Assembly (NCBI GenBank): GCA_903919125.1 | Contig: CAIXGS010000076.1 | Span: forward strand, 62,001-126,000 | Origin: an uncultured Spartobacteria bacterium | GTDB taxonomy: Bacteria; Verrucomicrobiota; Verrucomicrobiia; Chthoniobacterales; Chthoniobacteraceae | DNA: 64,000 nt | Direction of reading: 5' to 3' | In this document: one piece after another, positions 45,370 through 56,323 of the stretch | Layout of the letters: the number at the start of each line of letters is the position of its first letter | Position numbering within the stretch: position 1 is the first letter of the stretch | Made by a program: the position numbers and the translations under genes | Notes under the pieces: model-generated | Seen by the model: only the letters and a program-made list of their open reading frames with translations | Told to the model about the DNA's origin: nothing | The model's database searches: none

Positions 45370-46053
45370 CTAAACGCTGCTCCAATCTATCAAAGGGGCA
45401 GCATGGTCGGGTTCACAATGGGTGCAACGACCTGGGATCGGCGTAATGAGCGTCCTCCCTTTGGCACCCAGCGCCAAAAAAGCATAGTAATCGTAAGGAT
45501 GAGTTCCACCAATGAAGGGAGCCCAATCCGGGAGATCCGCTCGAATGGTTCCGACGAAACAAGCAAATGTTAGAGTCGTGCTATTGGTTAGCTTCCAATG
45601 CGAGCTTTGAGTTAACAAAACTTTTGTAACCTCGGCGCAATCCGGACCAATGGCAGGGTTTCCGCCAGACTCAGCAGACCTGTATTTGTCCATGTGGTCA
45701 TACAGAGAGACATAATGAGCGCGCCGGAGGCCCTCCAGTAGCAGAGTCCGTGAACCAGGAAGATGAAGATAATCATCTTCAACAAAATAAACAGGCTCGT
45801 CATCCGGTAAGGAGAGCGCGTACTCAATCGCAATTCGGAATCCTGCAGCACTGCTCCCTCCTTCGGTACGGATCAAATTACAGTTAAAAGCCTTTAACTG
45901 CTCAAACGTCTCATCTTTGACCTTGTCGGCAAACAAGACCACTTCTTGAGCTGGAAAATGCTTCAGAAAGTTCTCCAAGCAATAAAGCTTAGTGGCCTTT
46001 TGAAAGCGGACTTTTTCGTAGGAATTATCGCTGAGCCGGTAGAGTACCTTCAT
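45370..46053 (-). CDS. Glycosyltransferase-like (GT-A fold) protein
   Basis: The 227-aa product begins with KVLYRLSDNSYEKVRF and holds a GT-A-like acidic motif YFVEDDYLHLPGS near residues 90-105, where a DXD-type metal site would lie, followed by LREGLRR-like helices and a His/Cys-containing end. The arrangement resembles a small sugar transferase that binds a nucleotide sugar, but I cannot name the family. Two hand-counted blocks are 45-47 percent GC, below most neighbours. It is a single gene, convergent to prfB and divergent from metH. Confidence 0.5.
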   Translation of the reverse strand: MKVLYRLSDNSYEKVRFQKATKLYCLENFLKHFPAQEVVLFADKVKDETFEQLKAFNCNLIRTEGGSSAAGFRIAIEYALSLPDDEPVYFVEDDYLHLPGSRTLLLEGLRRAHYVSLYDHMDKYRSAESGGNPAIGPDCAEVTKVLLTQSSHWKLTNSTTLTFACFVGTIRADLPDWAPFIGGTHPYDYYAFLALGAKGRTLITPIPGRCTHCEPDHAAPLIDWSSV

Positions 46054-46283
46054 TAAAAATGCAGATTCTTAGTCGATAACCGTCCTTCAAACCATATTTT
46101 CTGTCGAACCAAAAATAGATAACAGCTGCTTAAAAAAAGATAAACGAAGCTGAAGATTACGCAAATCACACTAAAGAGTATTCCGATGAGGCACGGGCCA
46201 CAAACCAACCCATCTATCCATCATGATGCGTCGATTTGTTTTACTTGCTCGCCTCCCTCTCCCCGTTTTTACTCTAATCCATC
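46054..46283. other. AT-rich intergenic region upstream of metH
   Basis: This 230-bp gap separates divergent genes and should hold promoters for both. I checked it for SAM, SAH and cobalamin riboswitch cores and found none that fit. No repeat or strong hairpin was seen. Confidence 0.4.
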
Positions 46284-49200
46284 ATGGCTCATCCCCTTCT
46301 TTCCCTACTCCAAAACCGCGTCGTTATCCTAGACGGCGCCATGGGAACCATGGTCCAGCGCTACAAACTCGACGAGTCTGCCTACCGCGGAGAACGCTTC
46401 GCTAAGTGGACCGGTAAAGACCTCAAGGGCAACAATGAGCTCCTCCTGCTCACCCGTCCAAACGTGATCGAGGAAATCCACACCGGATATCTCGAAGCGG
46501 GATCGGATCTGATTGAAACCAACACCTTCTCCGCCACGACAATCGGCCAGCACGATTTTCTACTTCAAGGCGAACATCCGCGAAAGGATCAGGAGTTCAT
46601 GGAACGCGTCATCCGCGACCCGTTTTTGAGGGAAACGGCTTGGGAAATGAACGTCGTGGCGGCACGTCTGGCGCGCAATGCAGCGGATCGCGTTACCGAA
46701 CGCACTGGGCGCCAAAAGTTTGTTGCAGGTGCGATTGGGCCTATGCCAGTAACTGGCTCACTTTCACCGGATGTCAACGATCCTGGATTTCGCACAGTAA
46801 CCTTTGAGCAACTGCGCTTTGCGTATCGAGAGCAGGTCGAGGCGCTGCTGGAGGGCGGCGTGGACACGCTTTTAGTGGAGACGATCTTCGACACTCTTAA
46901 TGCGAAGGCGGCTTTCGCGGCGATCCTCGATGTCTATGAGGCTCAGGGAATTGACGCAGTTCCAGCAACGGGCGGAGTCTACACCCCGGGCCGGCGGCGC
47001 ATACCGATCATGGCATCGGTGACCTTTACACAGGCCAACAGCGACCGGACCCTCACGGGACAAACGCCCGAGGGCTTCTGGAACTCAGTGTCCCACGTGC
47101 CGCTACTTAGTGTTGGGATCAACTGTGCGCTGGGGCCCAAAGAGATGCGTCCGCGAGTGGAGGAACTTTCCCGTTGTTCGCCGGTTTTTCTCAGCGTATA
47201 CCCCAACGCAGGCTTACCCGATCCGCTTTCGGAGACTGGTTTTCCTGAAACACCGGAATCCCTTGCGCCTCAACTGGGTGAGTGGGCGGCGACCGGTTTT
47301 CTCAACATCATTGGCGGTTGCTGCGGCACGACACCGGCGCACATCGCAAAGATTGCCGAGGCGGTTCGGGACACTGCGCCGCGACAGATTCCGGCGATTT
47401 CGGAATCCTCCGCACTTCGGTTATCCGGGCTGGAGGCGTTCAATGTCACCTCGGCGACGAATTTTGTGAACATCGGAGAGCGCACCAATGTTACGGGTTC
47501 GCCCAAGTTCCAGAAGTTGGTGCTCGCGGGGGATTACGAAGCGGCGGTGGCCGTGGCTAAACAGCAGGTGGAAAACGGCGCGCAAATCATCGACCTCAAC
47601 ATGGACGAAGGGATGCTAGACGGCGTTGCGGCCATGCGGCGGTTTTTGCACCTCATTGGATCGGAGCCGGATATTGCCCGGGTGCCGGTGATGGTGGATT
47701 CCTCCAAATGGACGGTACTGGAAGCGGGCCTGCAATGCCTTCAAGGAAAAGGAATTGTTAATTCAATATCCCTCAAGGAGGGAGAGTCGAAATTTCTGGA
47801 ACAGGCGCGCAGCATCCGACGATACGGAGCGGCAGTGGTAGTGATGGCGTTCGATGAGCGCGGTCAGGCGGACAACTTTGAGCGTCGACAGGAGATCTGC
47901 GGCCGCTCCTACCGTTTGCTAGTTGAAGAGGTCGGGTTCCCAGCCGAGGACATTATTTTCGACCCGAACGTTCTTACGGTAGCCACTGGCATTGAGGAAC
48001 ATCAGAACTATGCGGTGGACTTCATTAAGTCGACACGTTGGATCAAGGAGAACCTTCCTGGAGCGAAAGTTAGCGGTGGAATTTCCAATATTTCGTTTAG
48101 CTTTCGGGGCAATAATCCGGTGCGTGAAGCGATGCACTCCGTATTTTTGTTTCACGCAATTCGTGCGGGGTTAGACATGGGAATTGTGAACGCGGGAATG
48201 CTGGAAGTGTACGAAGAGATTCCGCGCGAACTCTTGGAGTTGGTGGAGGACGTGCTTTTAAACCGGCGCACGGAGTCTACCGAGCGGTTGGTGAACTATG
48301 CCGAAACCATCCGGCACAAGGATAAGGCAGAAGTCCAGGTAGAAGCTGAGGCGTGGAGGCACGGCACAGTCGGCGAGCGGCTCAAGCACGCGTTGATAAA
48401 GGGTGTGGTGGATTACATCGAAGTCGATGCTGAGGAGGCGCGACAACTTTTAGGAAGGCCTCTTCTGGTTATCGAGGGACCTCTCATGGACGGGATGAAC
48501 GTGGTGGGCGACTTGTTTGGCGAAGGTAAAATGTTCCTGCCTCAGGTGGTGAAATCAGCCCGCGTGATGAAAAAAGCGGTGGCGTATCTTACTCCATTTA
48601 TGGAGGAGGAGAAGGCAGCAGGTGGCGGGAGAGCTCAAGGTAAAGTGTTGCTAGCCACAGTGAAAGGAGATGTCCATGACATCGGGAAAAACATCGTCGG
48701 AGTCGTACTCGGTTGCAACAATTACGAGGTCATCGACTTGGGCGTAATGGTACCCTGCGACAAAATTTTAGAAGCTGCGCGCCAACACAATGCGGATGTC
48801 ATCGGACTGAGCGGCTTGATCACTCCCTCGTTAGACGAGATGATTTATGTGGCTAGGGAAATGCAACGGCAGGGCTTCACTACTCCCCTACTGATTGGCG
48901 GGGCGACCACCAGCAAAGCCCACACGGCGGTGAAAATGGCTCCGTACTATGACCACGCCGTGGTTCATGTTCTCGACGCCAGCAGGGCAGTGCCAACCGT
49001 CGGCGCGTTGATTTCCCCCGAACAAAGGCGAAAGTTTGTGGACGAAAATTCGCGGATGCAGGAGTCGTTGCGCAACCAACACCAAGGGGCCGCCGAAGCG
49101 CTGGTGTCCATCGAGGAAGCGCGTGCCAGGCGAACTCCTATTCAGTGGCGCGCTCAAGACATTGCGCAACCGTCGTTTACGGGAGTCAGGATATTCGTGA

Positions 49201-50141
49201 CCGAGGCTGCTGACGGCATTAAGACGCCTCCCCTTGAGGCGAAGGGCGCGCCAGTCTCCGTCGTGCGCCTGGAGGAGATTGCAGCGTTCATCGATTGGGG
49301 TCCGTTCTTCCACACTTGGGGACTGCGCGGCGTATATCCCAAAATTTTGACCCACGAAAAGTACGGAGATGAGGCTCGAAAACTTTTCGCCGATGCGCAG
49401 GTGCTGCTGAGTCGCATTCTTTCTCAAAAGCTTCTGGCGCTCCGGGCTGTGTACGGCTTTTTCCCCGCTGCGGCGGAGGGCGACGACGTGACGGTTTTTG
49501 CTGACTCGGAGGAGCAGACTCCATTGGAAAAATTCTATTTCCTGCGCCAACAGCGTGAAAAAACTGAGGGCAAGCCTTACCGGTGCCTCTCGGACTTCAT
49601 CGCGCCGGCGGGCGGCGGTTGGAGGGATCATTTGGGTGCGTTTGCGGTGACCTCAGGATTCGGACTACCCGAACTAATGGAGGAGTTCCGGAAAAACAAC
49701 GATGATTACAACATCATCATGGCGGAAGCTTTGGCGGACCGACTCGCGGAGGCCTGCGCCGAGTGGTTGCACGCACGCGCCCGCAAGGATTGGAGCTATG
49801 GATGTTCTGAAACGCTTAATATCGAGGAAATTATTGAGGAGCGTTACCGGGGTATCAGGCCTGCTCCGGGATATCCCGCGTGCCCAGATCACACCGAGAA
49901 GGGAAAACTGTGGCGGCTTTTGCAGGTTGAAGAGCGGCTTGGGATGCGCCTGACAGAAAGTTTTGCGATGTGGCCAGGCTCCAGTGTGAGCGGGTTGTAT
50001 TTTGGGCATCCGGAATCCCGTTATTTCAGCGTGGGAAATTTAGGGAAAGATCAACTAGAAGATTACGCAAAGCGCAAGAAGTCGGCTTTTAGCGAGGTGG
50101 AGCGCTGGCTGGGGCCTTGGCTGGGCTATTCACCGGCGTAG
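46284..50141 (+). CDS. metH: Cobalamin-dependent methionine synthase
   Basis: At 1285 aa this is a four-module MetH. It has a homocysteine-binding domain ([17 protein letters not shown]; zinc-binding Cys in INCALGP and [11 protein letters not shown]), a pterin-binding domain ([28 protein letters not shown]), a cobalamin domain with the axial His in [18 protein letters not shown], and a C-terminal reactivation domain that binds S-adenosylmethionine ([15 protein letters not shown]). It methylates homocysteine from methyltetrahydrofolate through methylcobalamin. This is a direct user of the B12 made by the operon at 5160-25720. No B12-independent MetE is seen in the window. Confidence 0.96.
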   Translation: MAHPLLSLLQNRVVILDGAMGTMVQRYKLDESAYRGERFAKWTGKDLKGNNELLLLTRPNVIEEIHTGYLEAGSDLIETNTFSATTIGQHDFLLQGEHPRKDQEFMERVIRDPFLRETAWEMNVVAARLARNAADRVTERTGRQKFVAGAIGPMPVTGSLSPDVNDPGFRTVTFEQLRFAYREQVEALLEGGVDTLLVETIFDTLNAKAAFAAILDVYEAQGIDAVPATGGVYTPGRRRIPIMASVTFTQANSDRTLTGQTPEGFWNSVSHVPLLSVGINCALGPKEMRPRVEELSRCSPVFLSVYPNAGLPDPLSETGFPETPESLAPQLGEWAATGFLNIIGGCCGTTPAHIAKIAEAVRDTAPRQIPAISESSALRLSGLEAFNVTSATNFVNIGERTNVTGSPKFQKLVLAGDYEAAVAVAKQQVENGAQIIDLNMDEGMLDGVAAMRRFLHLIGSEPDIARVPVMVDSSKWTVLEAGLQCLQGKGIVNSISLKEGESKFLEQARSIRRYGAAVVVMAFDERGQADNFERRQEICGRSYRLLVEEVGFPAEDIIFDPNVLTVATGIEEHQNYAVDFIKSTRWIKENLPGAKVSGGISNISFSFRGNNPVREAMHSVFLFHAIRAGLDMGIVNAGMLEVYEEIPRELLELVEDVLLNRRTESTERLVNYAETIRHKDKAEVQVEAEAWRHGTVGERLKHALIKGVVDYIEVDAEEARQLLGRPLLVIEGPLMDGMNVVGDLFGEGKMFLPQVVKSARVMKKAVAYLTPFMEEEKAAGGGRAQGKVLLATVKGDVHDIGKNIVGVVLGCNNYEVIDLGVMVPCDKILEAARQHNADVIGLSGLITPSLDEMIYVAREMQRQGFTTPLLIGGATTSKAHTAVKMAPYYDHAVVHVLDASRAVPTVGALISPEQRRKFVDENSRMQESLRNQHQGAAEALVSIEEARARRTPIQWRAQDIAQPSFTGVRIFVTEAADGIKTPPLEAKGAPVSVVRLEEIAAFIDWGPFFHTWGLRGVYPKILTHEKYGDEARKLFADAQVLLSRILSQKLLALRAVYGFFPAAAEGDDVTVFADSEEQTPLEKFYFLRQQREKTEGKPYRCLSDFIAPAGGGWRDHLGAFAVTSGFGLPELMEEFRKNNDDYNIIMAEALADRLAEACAEWLHARARKDWSYGCSETLNIEEIIEERYRGIRPAPGYPACPDHTEKGKLWRLLQVEERLGMRLTESFAMWPGSSVSGLYFGHPESRYFSVGNLGKDQLEDYAKRKKSAFSEVERWLGPWLGYSPA

Positions 50142-50439
50142 CCCATTTGTCAGAGGCCAACCGGAAAGTATGTTTAAATAAAATCATACACCCACGCTAA
50201 ACGCCTACTTTCCTCAATAAACGAGCTTCCAACACAGAGATTGGGGGCCTTGGTTATCTGACTAATTATTGACCTTTGAGGGATCATCGTTAGCCTTGGG
50301 AGAGATGATTACTTACTACAGTTCGCCAGATTCGCCACTTGTGGATAGATATTAAGTAACAGGGCTAACGACAAAAATGCCGATGTTTCCATCAAACGCA
50401 TCACTATCGAAAAGTGGTTCTTCAATTGCACAACATTTG

Positions 50440-50829
50440 ATGAAGTCGTCTGTTGTGCATAAGGTTAAACTCATATCGTACTCATCAGCGATCATTCTGA
50501 CTTGTGCGTTCATTCTTCTGGGGCTGGGCGGTTGCAACAACGGTTCCACGCAGGATGCCGAGAGCCCCCAGATCATGAAAGAGCTTCTGACGGTGAAGCT
50601 CACCAAGGGACTCGAACTCTCCGCAGCAAAAGCTCTCATGGAGAAGGAAGGGTTCAACTGTGAAGTCAAGGAGAAGACGTTCTGGAAGAAAAGGGGGGTG
50701 GTAGATTTTTTGGAGTGTAAGCGAACGGACGGTTCCCCGCCTATTTTCCGTATTTGGGATGTCGCTATTTTCCACGACGGCACAAAAGTAACTGACTTCG
50801 ACGTCCGATCAGCGTTGAAATACCCCTGA
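50440..50829 (+). CDS. Small hypothetical lipoprotein
   Basis: I prefer ATG 50440 to the upstream in-frame start at 50377. The 129-aa product has a hydrophobic signal segment ending in a lipobox (LLGLGGC), so it should be lipid-anchored. The mature part is short, with two Cys and a pattern of SAAKALMEKEGFNCEVKEK that resembles a small alpha/beta unit. I recognise no family. It is convergent to mfd and 300 bp after metH. Confidence 0.6.
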   Translation: MKSSVVHKVKLISYSSAIILTCAFILLGLGGCNNGSTQDAESPQIMKELLTVKLTKGLELSAAKALMEKEGFNCEVKEKTFWKKRGVVDFLECKRTDGSPPIFRIWDVAIFHDGTKVTDFDVRSALKYP

Positions 50830-50849
50830 TTTCTGGGGGGCGTGCCAAG

Positions 50850-53800
50850 TTAAAGTTGTTCGACTAGCTTCAGTAATGCACGCAGGCGCTTAGCTGGAGA
50901 GTCACTCGCGTTTAAGCGAGGGAACTTACTCCCAATGAGCACGTAATCTGCAGACTGTCGCATCATCACTTTGTTTTCCTTCACCTCCACTGAGTGAATA
51001 CCCCGCTGTCCCGCCGCAATCCGAATCGCGCTCATGAGCAGCAGATTGGAAACAGCCTCCGGCATTCGCGCTCCAAAACGGTCCTTCCAACTGAGCTCCA
51101 GCGCCGCCAACCCAGGAGCGTCGCGCACAGCGGCAAGACTGCGATACGCCTCGATGCGCGTTTCGGGCGCGGCAATGTAGGCCACCGGCAAAAACGCGGG
51201 CGCTTTCTGTCCCTTTCCAGCGGCTAGAAAATCCGGTTCGCGGGAGGCGACAAACTCAAGATGCAGAACGGCCTGCTCCTGTTTGGCCTTTGTATCCCCT
51301 CGATGTTTGGCCATCGCCTGCTTGAGAAGACTACAATACAACTCAAAGCCTATCGCCACAATGTGACCGCTTTGCTGGGTCCCCAACACATTGCCCGCGC
51401 CGCGAATCTCCAAATCACGCAGCGCGATCTTAAACCCCGCGCCGAGGGAGGAATATTGTTTGATGGCGTTAATGCGCTTTCTTGATTCCCCCACAGTCAA
51501 CAATGCTTTAGGGAGCAACAAGTAAGCGTAAGCTTGATGCGTACTGCGTCCCACCCGGCCGCGCAGTTGGTAAAGATCCGCAAGTCCGAAGCGATCGGCA
51601 CGATCAATGAGAATCGTGTTGGCGTTTGGAATATCCAAGCCGCTCTCGATGATCGTCGTAGAAATCAGCACGTCCGCCTCTCCGGAGACGAACTGGTGCA
51701 TCACGTCTTCTAGTTCGGACTCGTCCATGCGTCCGTGTCCAATCAGGATCTTCGCCTTGGGTAAAAGCGCTTGTAAACGCTCCTTCACTCGGTGAATCGA
51801 CTCAATCCGGTTGTGCAAAAAATACACCTGCCCACCGCGGGCCATTTCCCGTTTGATCGCATCCCGAATGATACGCTCATCGTAGGCACAGATCGCGGTT
51901 TCCACAGGCACGCGATTGGCAGGAGGCGTCTCCAAAGTGCTCATATCCTTGGCTCCCATGAGCGAGAGATAGAGGGTGCGCGGGATGGGCGTCGCTGAAA
52001 GCGTCAACTGGTCCACGAGCCGGAAACGCTCCTTTAATCGCTCTTTATGAAGCACCCCAAAGCGCTGCTCTTCATCAATCACGACCAGTCCCAAGTCCTT
52101 AAACTCCATACTGGAAGAGAGAATCCGGTGCGTGCCAATGACGATATCCACCGAGCCGTCTTTCAACCCTTGCAGAGTCTCTCTTTGCTGCGCTTGCGTG
52201 CGGAAACGCGAAAGCATTTCAATACGAACGGGAAAAGCACTCATGCGCTCCCTGAAGTTGCGAAAGTGTTGCTCCGCCAACACGGTAGTGGGCACGAGCA
52301 TTGCCACCTGTTTACCACCCATGACCGCCTTAAACGCCGCGCGAATGGCGACTTCCGTTTTTCCAAAACCAACGTCCCCGCAAATGAGCCGGTCCATGGG
52401 ACGCGGCGACTCCATGTCGGCCTTCGCGGCGGCGACTGCTGTGAGTTGATCGGGCGTCTCTTTGAAAGGAAAGGCGTCCTCAAACTCCTCCACCCAGCGG
52501 TTGTCTGGGGGGAAAGCGAAGCCGTTATTGGTCTCACGTTCAGCCTGTAATGCGAGAAGACGGCCCGCGTATTGAAACACTGCTGCCTCTGCATTCTTAC
52601 GCGCCCGCGCCCACTTTCCATCCCCCAACTCACTCAACGGTGGATTCTTTCGACCGATGCCAACGTAGCGAGTGATCAGGCCGCTTTGTTCCAATGGCAC
52701 GAAAAGCCGCGCTTCGTTTGCGAAATGCAGCACCAAAACCTGCTCCGAAGTGCCCTCCCGAGGAATGTCTCGCAACCCTTCATACCGACCAATCCCATGC
52801 TCAAGATGCACCACCAGTTCACCCTCGTTGAGCTCCGTAAAATCCAACATCCCACGCGTCAACGCCTCAGTCACAGGTCTGCTGCGCATCCGCCCCCCAC
52901 GCAGCGAGCGCCCCAACAAATCGGCATCACACAAAACCGCCACGTTCGCTCCGGGACAAACAAACCCGCCGGGAATCTCGCCTTGCAACCACACTAAAGA
53001 ATCCGAAAGGCCTGCTGGAATAATCTCCTGCAAACGTTCGGTATCGCCTTCGTTCCGACAGAACAGAAAGACTCGCCACTGCTGCGCAATCCAATCAGCG
53101 AGCTGTTGGAAGAAAAGCTCCCGCTTACGCTCATCCACAATAAAATCGCCGACCTCAAAAGAGCCAAGTCCCGTGGGATAGCAGGCGGTTTGATGATTCT
53201 CGGTAAGCGCAGGAGCCTCCTCCGTCTCGGGTGCGTTTCCTGTCAGGAGGAGAAACGCATCTGCACCAGGCACTTCGCACATAGGCAAATCATCCTCGCG
53301 CAAAAACGCATCGGAATTCACCACGCGATCCCGAGGAGCGATAAGCTGCACCAAAGGCAGCAGACCGGCTTCCGGAGCGTCGATTCCCACCAGAGTACAT
53401 TCCTCCAACGCCTCCACGGAACTCTGCGAATCCAACTCAAACGCCCGAATCGACTCCACTTCATCCCCAAAAAATTCAAGCCGCACCGGACGCAAGTGCT
53501 GGTAGCCGAATATGTCCAAAATCCCGCCTCTCACCGCGAAATGACCGCGCTCTGCCACGCGTGGAACCAACTCGTACCCTTCTTTCTCAAGCTGTGAAAG
53601 GACAGCCTCCCGCTCAATGGTCTGTCCCTTTCGAAACTGCAAAGACGTGCGGCGCAACCCCTCCGGATTAGGAACCTCGGATAACAAACTTGCCCTTGTT
53701 AGGACAATACATTCGCCAGGGTGCGCCTCATCCTGGAGTTGCGAGAGCAGAGAAAGGCGCTCGGCAACGGCTTCAGGGTCGGGAATAGCACCCTCTATGG

Positions 53801-54074
53801 AAGCGGCAGAGGCTTCCGGAAAAAAAAGCGCGTTGGGCAACCAAAGCTGGAGCGCAGAAAAAAGGCGCTCTTGGGCAGAGGAATTCGCACAAACCACCCA
53901 AGTCCGGCCGACATGGGTGCTCACCAGAAGCGCGGCGAGCAGAGGATGCGCTTCGGGAACCGTGTGTTGGAAGGCGGTTGGTTTGAGACGCCGCTTTCGG
54001 GCAGCAGTTTTGCGCAGCACCTCCTGAAACGCAGGTGCGCTGGAAAAGGTATCAAGAAGAGAGGCAACGGCCAT
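50850..54074 (-). CDS. mfd: Transcription-repair coupling factor
   Basis: The 1074-aa protein has the order of Mfd modules: a UvrB-homology region (FVRGGILDIF-like FAVRGGILDIFGYQHLRPV), an RNA polymerase interaction domain (VVHLEHGIGRYEGLRDI), and the RecG-like helicase with Walker A ICGDVGFGKTEVAIRAAFKA, VIDEEQRFGVLHKE and RGRVGRSTHQAYAYLL. It frees stalled RNA polymerase from lesions and recruits UvrA. It is somewhat shorter than the E. coli protein, which is normal for many phyla. Confidence 0.95.
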   Translation of the reverse strand: MAVASLLDTFSSAPAFQEVLRKTAARKRRLKPTAFQHTVPEAHPLLAALLVSTHVGRTWVVCANSSAQERLFSALQLWLPNALFFPEASAASIEGAIPDPEAVAERLSLLSQLQDEAHPGECIVLTRASLLSEVPNPEGLRRTSLQFRKGQTIEREAVLSQLEKEGYELVPRVAERGHFAVRGGILDIFGYQHLRPVRLEFFGDEVESIRAFELDSQSSVEALEECTLVGIDAPEAGLLPLVQLIAPRDRVVNSDAFLREDDLPMCEVPGADAFLLLTGNAPETEEAPALTENHQTACYPTGLGSFEVGDFIVDERKRELFFQQLADWIAQQWRVFLFCRNEGDTERLQEIIPAGLSDSLVWLQGEIPGGFVCPGANVAVLCDADLLGRSLRGGRMRSRPVTEALTRGMLDFTELNEGELVVHLEHGIGRYEGLRDIPREGTSEQVLVLHFANEARLFVPLEQSGLITRYVGIGRKNPPLSELGDGKWARARKNAEAAVFQYAGRLLALQAERETNNGFAFPPDNRWVEEFEDAFPFKETPDQLTAVAAAKADMESPRPMDRLICGDVGFGKTEVAIRAAFKAVMGGKQVAMLVPTTVLAEQHFRNFRERMSAFPVRIEMLSRFRTQAQQRETLQGLKDGSVDIVIGTHRILSSSMEFKDLGLVVIDEEQRFGVLHKERLKERFRLVDQLTLSATPIPRTLYLSLMGAKDMSTLETPPANRVPVETAICAYDERIIRDAIKREMARGGQVYFLHNRIESIHRVKERLQALLPKAKILIGHGRMDESELEDVMHQFVSGEADVLISTTIIESGLDIPNANTILIDRADRFGLADLYQLRGRVGRSTHQAYAYLLLPKALLTVGESRKRINAIKQYSSLGAGFKIALRDLEIRGAGNVLGTQQSGHIVAIGFELYCSLLKQAMAKHRGDTKAKQEQAVLHLEFVASREPDFLAAGKGQKAPAFLPVAYIAAPETRIEAYRSLAAVRDAPGLAALELSWKDRFGARMPEAVSNLLLMSAIRIAAGQRGIHSVEVKENKVMMRQSADYVLIGSKFPRLNASDSPAKRLRALLKLVEQL

Positions 54075-54172
54075 TAACAGATGAAGTAATCTAGCGGAAC
54101 ACGATGGGGAATGCTCGGAATTTCGGAGTTTGTCATTGGCTCGCGAGCCTCAACACGTTAAGTTCATGAGTC

Positions 54173-54640
54173 ATGAGGCTCCCCAGCGTTACAAACTTTG
54201 CCTACGTCGTTTTTGCGACGGTTGCGTTGTCATCACTCACACCGCTCACTCTTGTCTCTACAGCGTTAGCGGACATACAAGATCCGCCACTACGCGAGCA
54301 CGGAGCCATCCGAAAGCTCGGACGTGGCATCGGAAATATCACAACCGGCTCAAGCGAAATTTTCAACGCAATGGATGTGAGCAACCCCACGGTGAGCAGT
54401 TCTGGGATTTTCAGCTACGGCATCGTTTTGGGGGCAGGAAGAACGCTGATGCGTTTGGGGGCAGGAATTTACGAAGTCATGACCTTCCCCTTCCCTTCTT
54501 ACCGAGGGGGCTACAAGCCAGTACTTCCACCTACAACCCCTTGGGTTAAAGGTGGCTACGAGGAATTTCCGCCGGAACTTGGATTTGATTCCCGCATGAG
54601 TTACACGAGGGATCAAAATTGGAATTCAAGGATGCCGTGA
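54173..54640 (+). CDS. Exosortase-associated TIGR04073-like secreted protein
   Basis: The 155-aa protein has a signal peptide (cleavage near TALA, residue 33). The mature part carries a short motif set I associate with the exosortase-system TIGR04073 family: IRKLGRGIGNITTGSSEI, then a glycine-rich RTLMRLGAGIYEVMTFPFPS. Its role in those bacteria is not known to me beyond co-occurrence with exosortases. The stop codon overlaps the next gene's probable GTG start, so the two are likely coupled. The family call is from memory. Confidence 0.65.
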   Translation: MRLPSVTNFAYVVFATVALSSLTPLTLVSTALADIQDPPLREHGAIRKLGRGIGNITTGSSEIFNAMDVSNPTVSSSGIFSYGIVLGAGRTLMRLGAGIYEVMTFPFPSYRGGYKPVLPPTTPWVKGGYEEFPPELGFDSRMSYTRDQNWNSRMP

Positions 54641-55791
54641 GTCAGCGGCATTCCCAAAACCAATCGCGTCGCTCTGACCAGACCACTGAAGAACCAGAGC
54701 TGAGTCTCAAAATCGACAGCATCGCCTACGGCGGAGCGGGAGTGGGACGCTCTGGAGGTAAGGTTTATTTCGTTCCGTTTACTGTTCCAGGCGAGCAGGT
54801 TAGCGTCAAGGTAGTGCGCCAACAGAAACGCTTTTGCGAGGCCCGTCTGCTCTCGGTGGAAGTCGCAGCCGAAGAGCGAGAAGAACCGCGTTGCAAACAC
54901 TTTGGGATCTGCGGAGGCTGCGCCTACCAGCACGTGCCCTACTCCCAGCAGCTCCTTTGGAAAGCCGATCAGGTGCGGGAACTTTTACAGCGCGTGGGGC
55001 GCATTGAGAACCCACCGGTTTTACCCACAGTCCCCTCGGCAGCTGAATGGGCGTATCGCAACCGGATTCGCGTTCACTCGGATGGGAGGCGCGTTGGGTT
55101 TTACCCGAAATTCGGGCGGGAATTAGTGGACGTTGCGGAATGTCCCATCGCCAGTGCTCCCGTGAACCAGGCGTTACACGCTCTGCGCAAAACACATCCC
55201 GAACCGGGTGAATATCCGCTATCGGCTCGGACTGGGGTTCGTTTTTTTGAACAAACCAACGACAGCGCGGCGGCGGAGTTGTTGCGCGTTGTCGACGAGG
55301 TAATTTTGGAAAAAGACGTCACGCTTGAGGACGACTTCGCGTTGGTGGACGCCTACAGCGGCGCGGGGTTTTTCGGGCGACGCCTTGCGCCTCGTTTCAC
55401 ACAAGTAATTGGAATTGAAACGCATGAAGGCGCCGTCGAGTCGGCGCAACGACGCGCTGGGCCGACGGAGCGCTATGTGTGTGGGGACGTCGCAGTGCAC
55501 TTGGGCCCGGTGCTTGAGGAGCTTCCTCGCGCCCGAACGGTGGTGCTGCTGGATCCTCCGGCGGCCGGCGTGGAGGCGCGCGTCACAGACTTGCTCACTG
55601 CGCTGCAAGTTGCACGCGTGGTGTATGTTTCATGTGACCCTGCGACGCTCGCCCGTGACCTCGGTGCGCTGGTGAGAGGAGGCTACCGACTCAGCTCAGT
55701 GACGCCACTAGACATGTTCCCCCAAACAGCCGACGTGGAAGTGGTCGCCGTACTTGAGCCGATCTCAACTGGTGGGATAGAGGGACGCTAA
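54637..55791 (+). CDS. RumA/TrmA-family RNA (uracil-5-)-methyltransferase
   Basis: I favour GTG 54637, overlapping the preceding stop by 4 bp (GTGA); TTG 54619 would extend it by 6 residues. The product of about 384 aa has an N-terminal TRAM domain (LKIDSIAYGGAGVGRSGGKV), a Fe-S binding set (CKHFGICGGC and a fourth Cys in VAECPIAS), a SAM-binding domain (DAYSGAGFFGRRLAP), a DPP motif (LLDPPAAGVE) and the catalytic Cys in YVSCDPATLARDL. It methylates U in 23S rRNA or tRNA. The exact target is open. Confidence 0.88.
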   Translation: MSQRHSQNQSRRSDQTTEEPELSLKIDSIAYGGAGVGRSGGKVYFVPFTVPGEQVSVKVVRQQKRFCEARLLSVEVAAEEREEPRCKHFGICGGCAYQHVPYSQQLLWKADQVRELLQRVGRIENPPVLPTVPSAAEWAYRNRIRVHSDGRRVGFYPKFGRELVDVAECPIASAPVNQALHALRKTHPEPGEYPLSARTGVRFFEQTNDSAAAELLRVVDEVILEKDVTLEDDFALVDAYSGAGFFGRRLAPRFTQVIGIETHEGAVESAQRRAGPTERYVCGDVAVHLGPVLEELPRARTVVLLDPPAAGVEARVTDLLTALQVARVVYVSCDPATLARDLGALVRGGYRLSSVTPLDMFPQTADVEVVAVLEPISTGGIEGR

Positions 55792-55808
55792 CGGCGAGAC
55801 GCCCAAGT

Positions 55809-56225
55809 CTAGTGTTTGGGCTGAGGTTGGCGAATCAGGATGCAAGTTTCTGGAAGCGTCTGCCCTCCAGAAGTTGAAATCCGTGTCCAAACCATCTTTT
55901 TTCCCGAGACCAACTTCATAAATGCCTCGCCTCCTCCAGCGCGATTACGCACCTCAAACTGCACACGCGCCCCCCCGTCCACGACGGTCCCCATAATGGA
56001 CGGTGCCGCGTTGTCGGCTCGCAAGACAGAGTCAATCTGGTTGCCGCCACTCAGGATCGCGGAATGGTAGCCTTCGACTCGGTCGCCTTTGCGGACCAGA
56101 TCCAGTTCGAATAATGCTTTTTCAGTGTCAGGGGCTATCCAAAGGCCGGTGAAGTTTCGGCTGGCGCAGGCGCTGAGAAAAAAGCAGGCGATGCAGGCGA
56201 TAAGGGGAAGGAACAGTCGCTTCAT
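55809..56225 (-). CDS. Hypothetical lipoprotein
   Basis: The 138-aa product starts with a classical signal and lipobox, CFFLSAC, with the lipidated Cys near residue 20. The mature portion (NFTGLWIAPDTEKALFEL, then DRVEGYHSAILSGGN) looks like a small beta-barrel of the lipocalin or FTGTW style, but I cannot name it. It sits alone, convergent to the methyltransferase gene. Confidence 0.7.
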   Translation of the reverse strand: MKRLFLPLIACIACFFLSACASRNFTGLWIAPDTEKALFELDLVRKGDRVEGYHSAILSGGNQIDSVLRADNAAPSIMGTVVDGGARVQFEVRNRAGGGEAFMKLVSGKKMVWTRISTSGGQTLPETCILIRQPQPKH

Positions 56226-56323
56226 TGTGGACTATAAAGACAGCACTCCGCCGGAAAAGAAAGTCTGTTTAAGATAAGCATAAATGATCGATTTCGAGGC
56301 GTACCCTGACAATTTTAAAAGCA

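Noticed and set aside
46054-46283. SAM, SAH or cobalamin riboswitch upstream of metH
   Set aside because: None of the conserved core sequences of these classes could be found on the plus strand.
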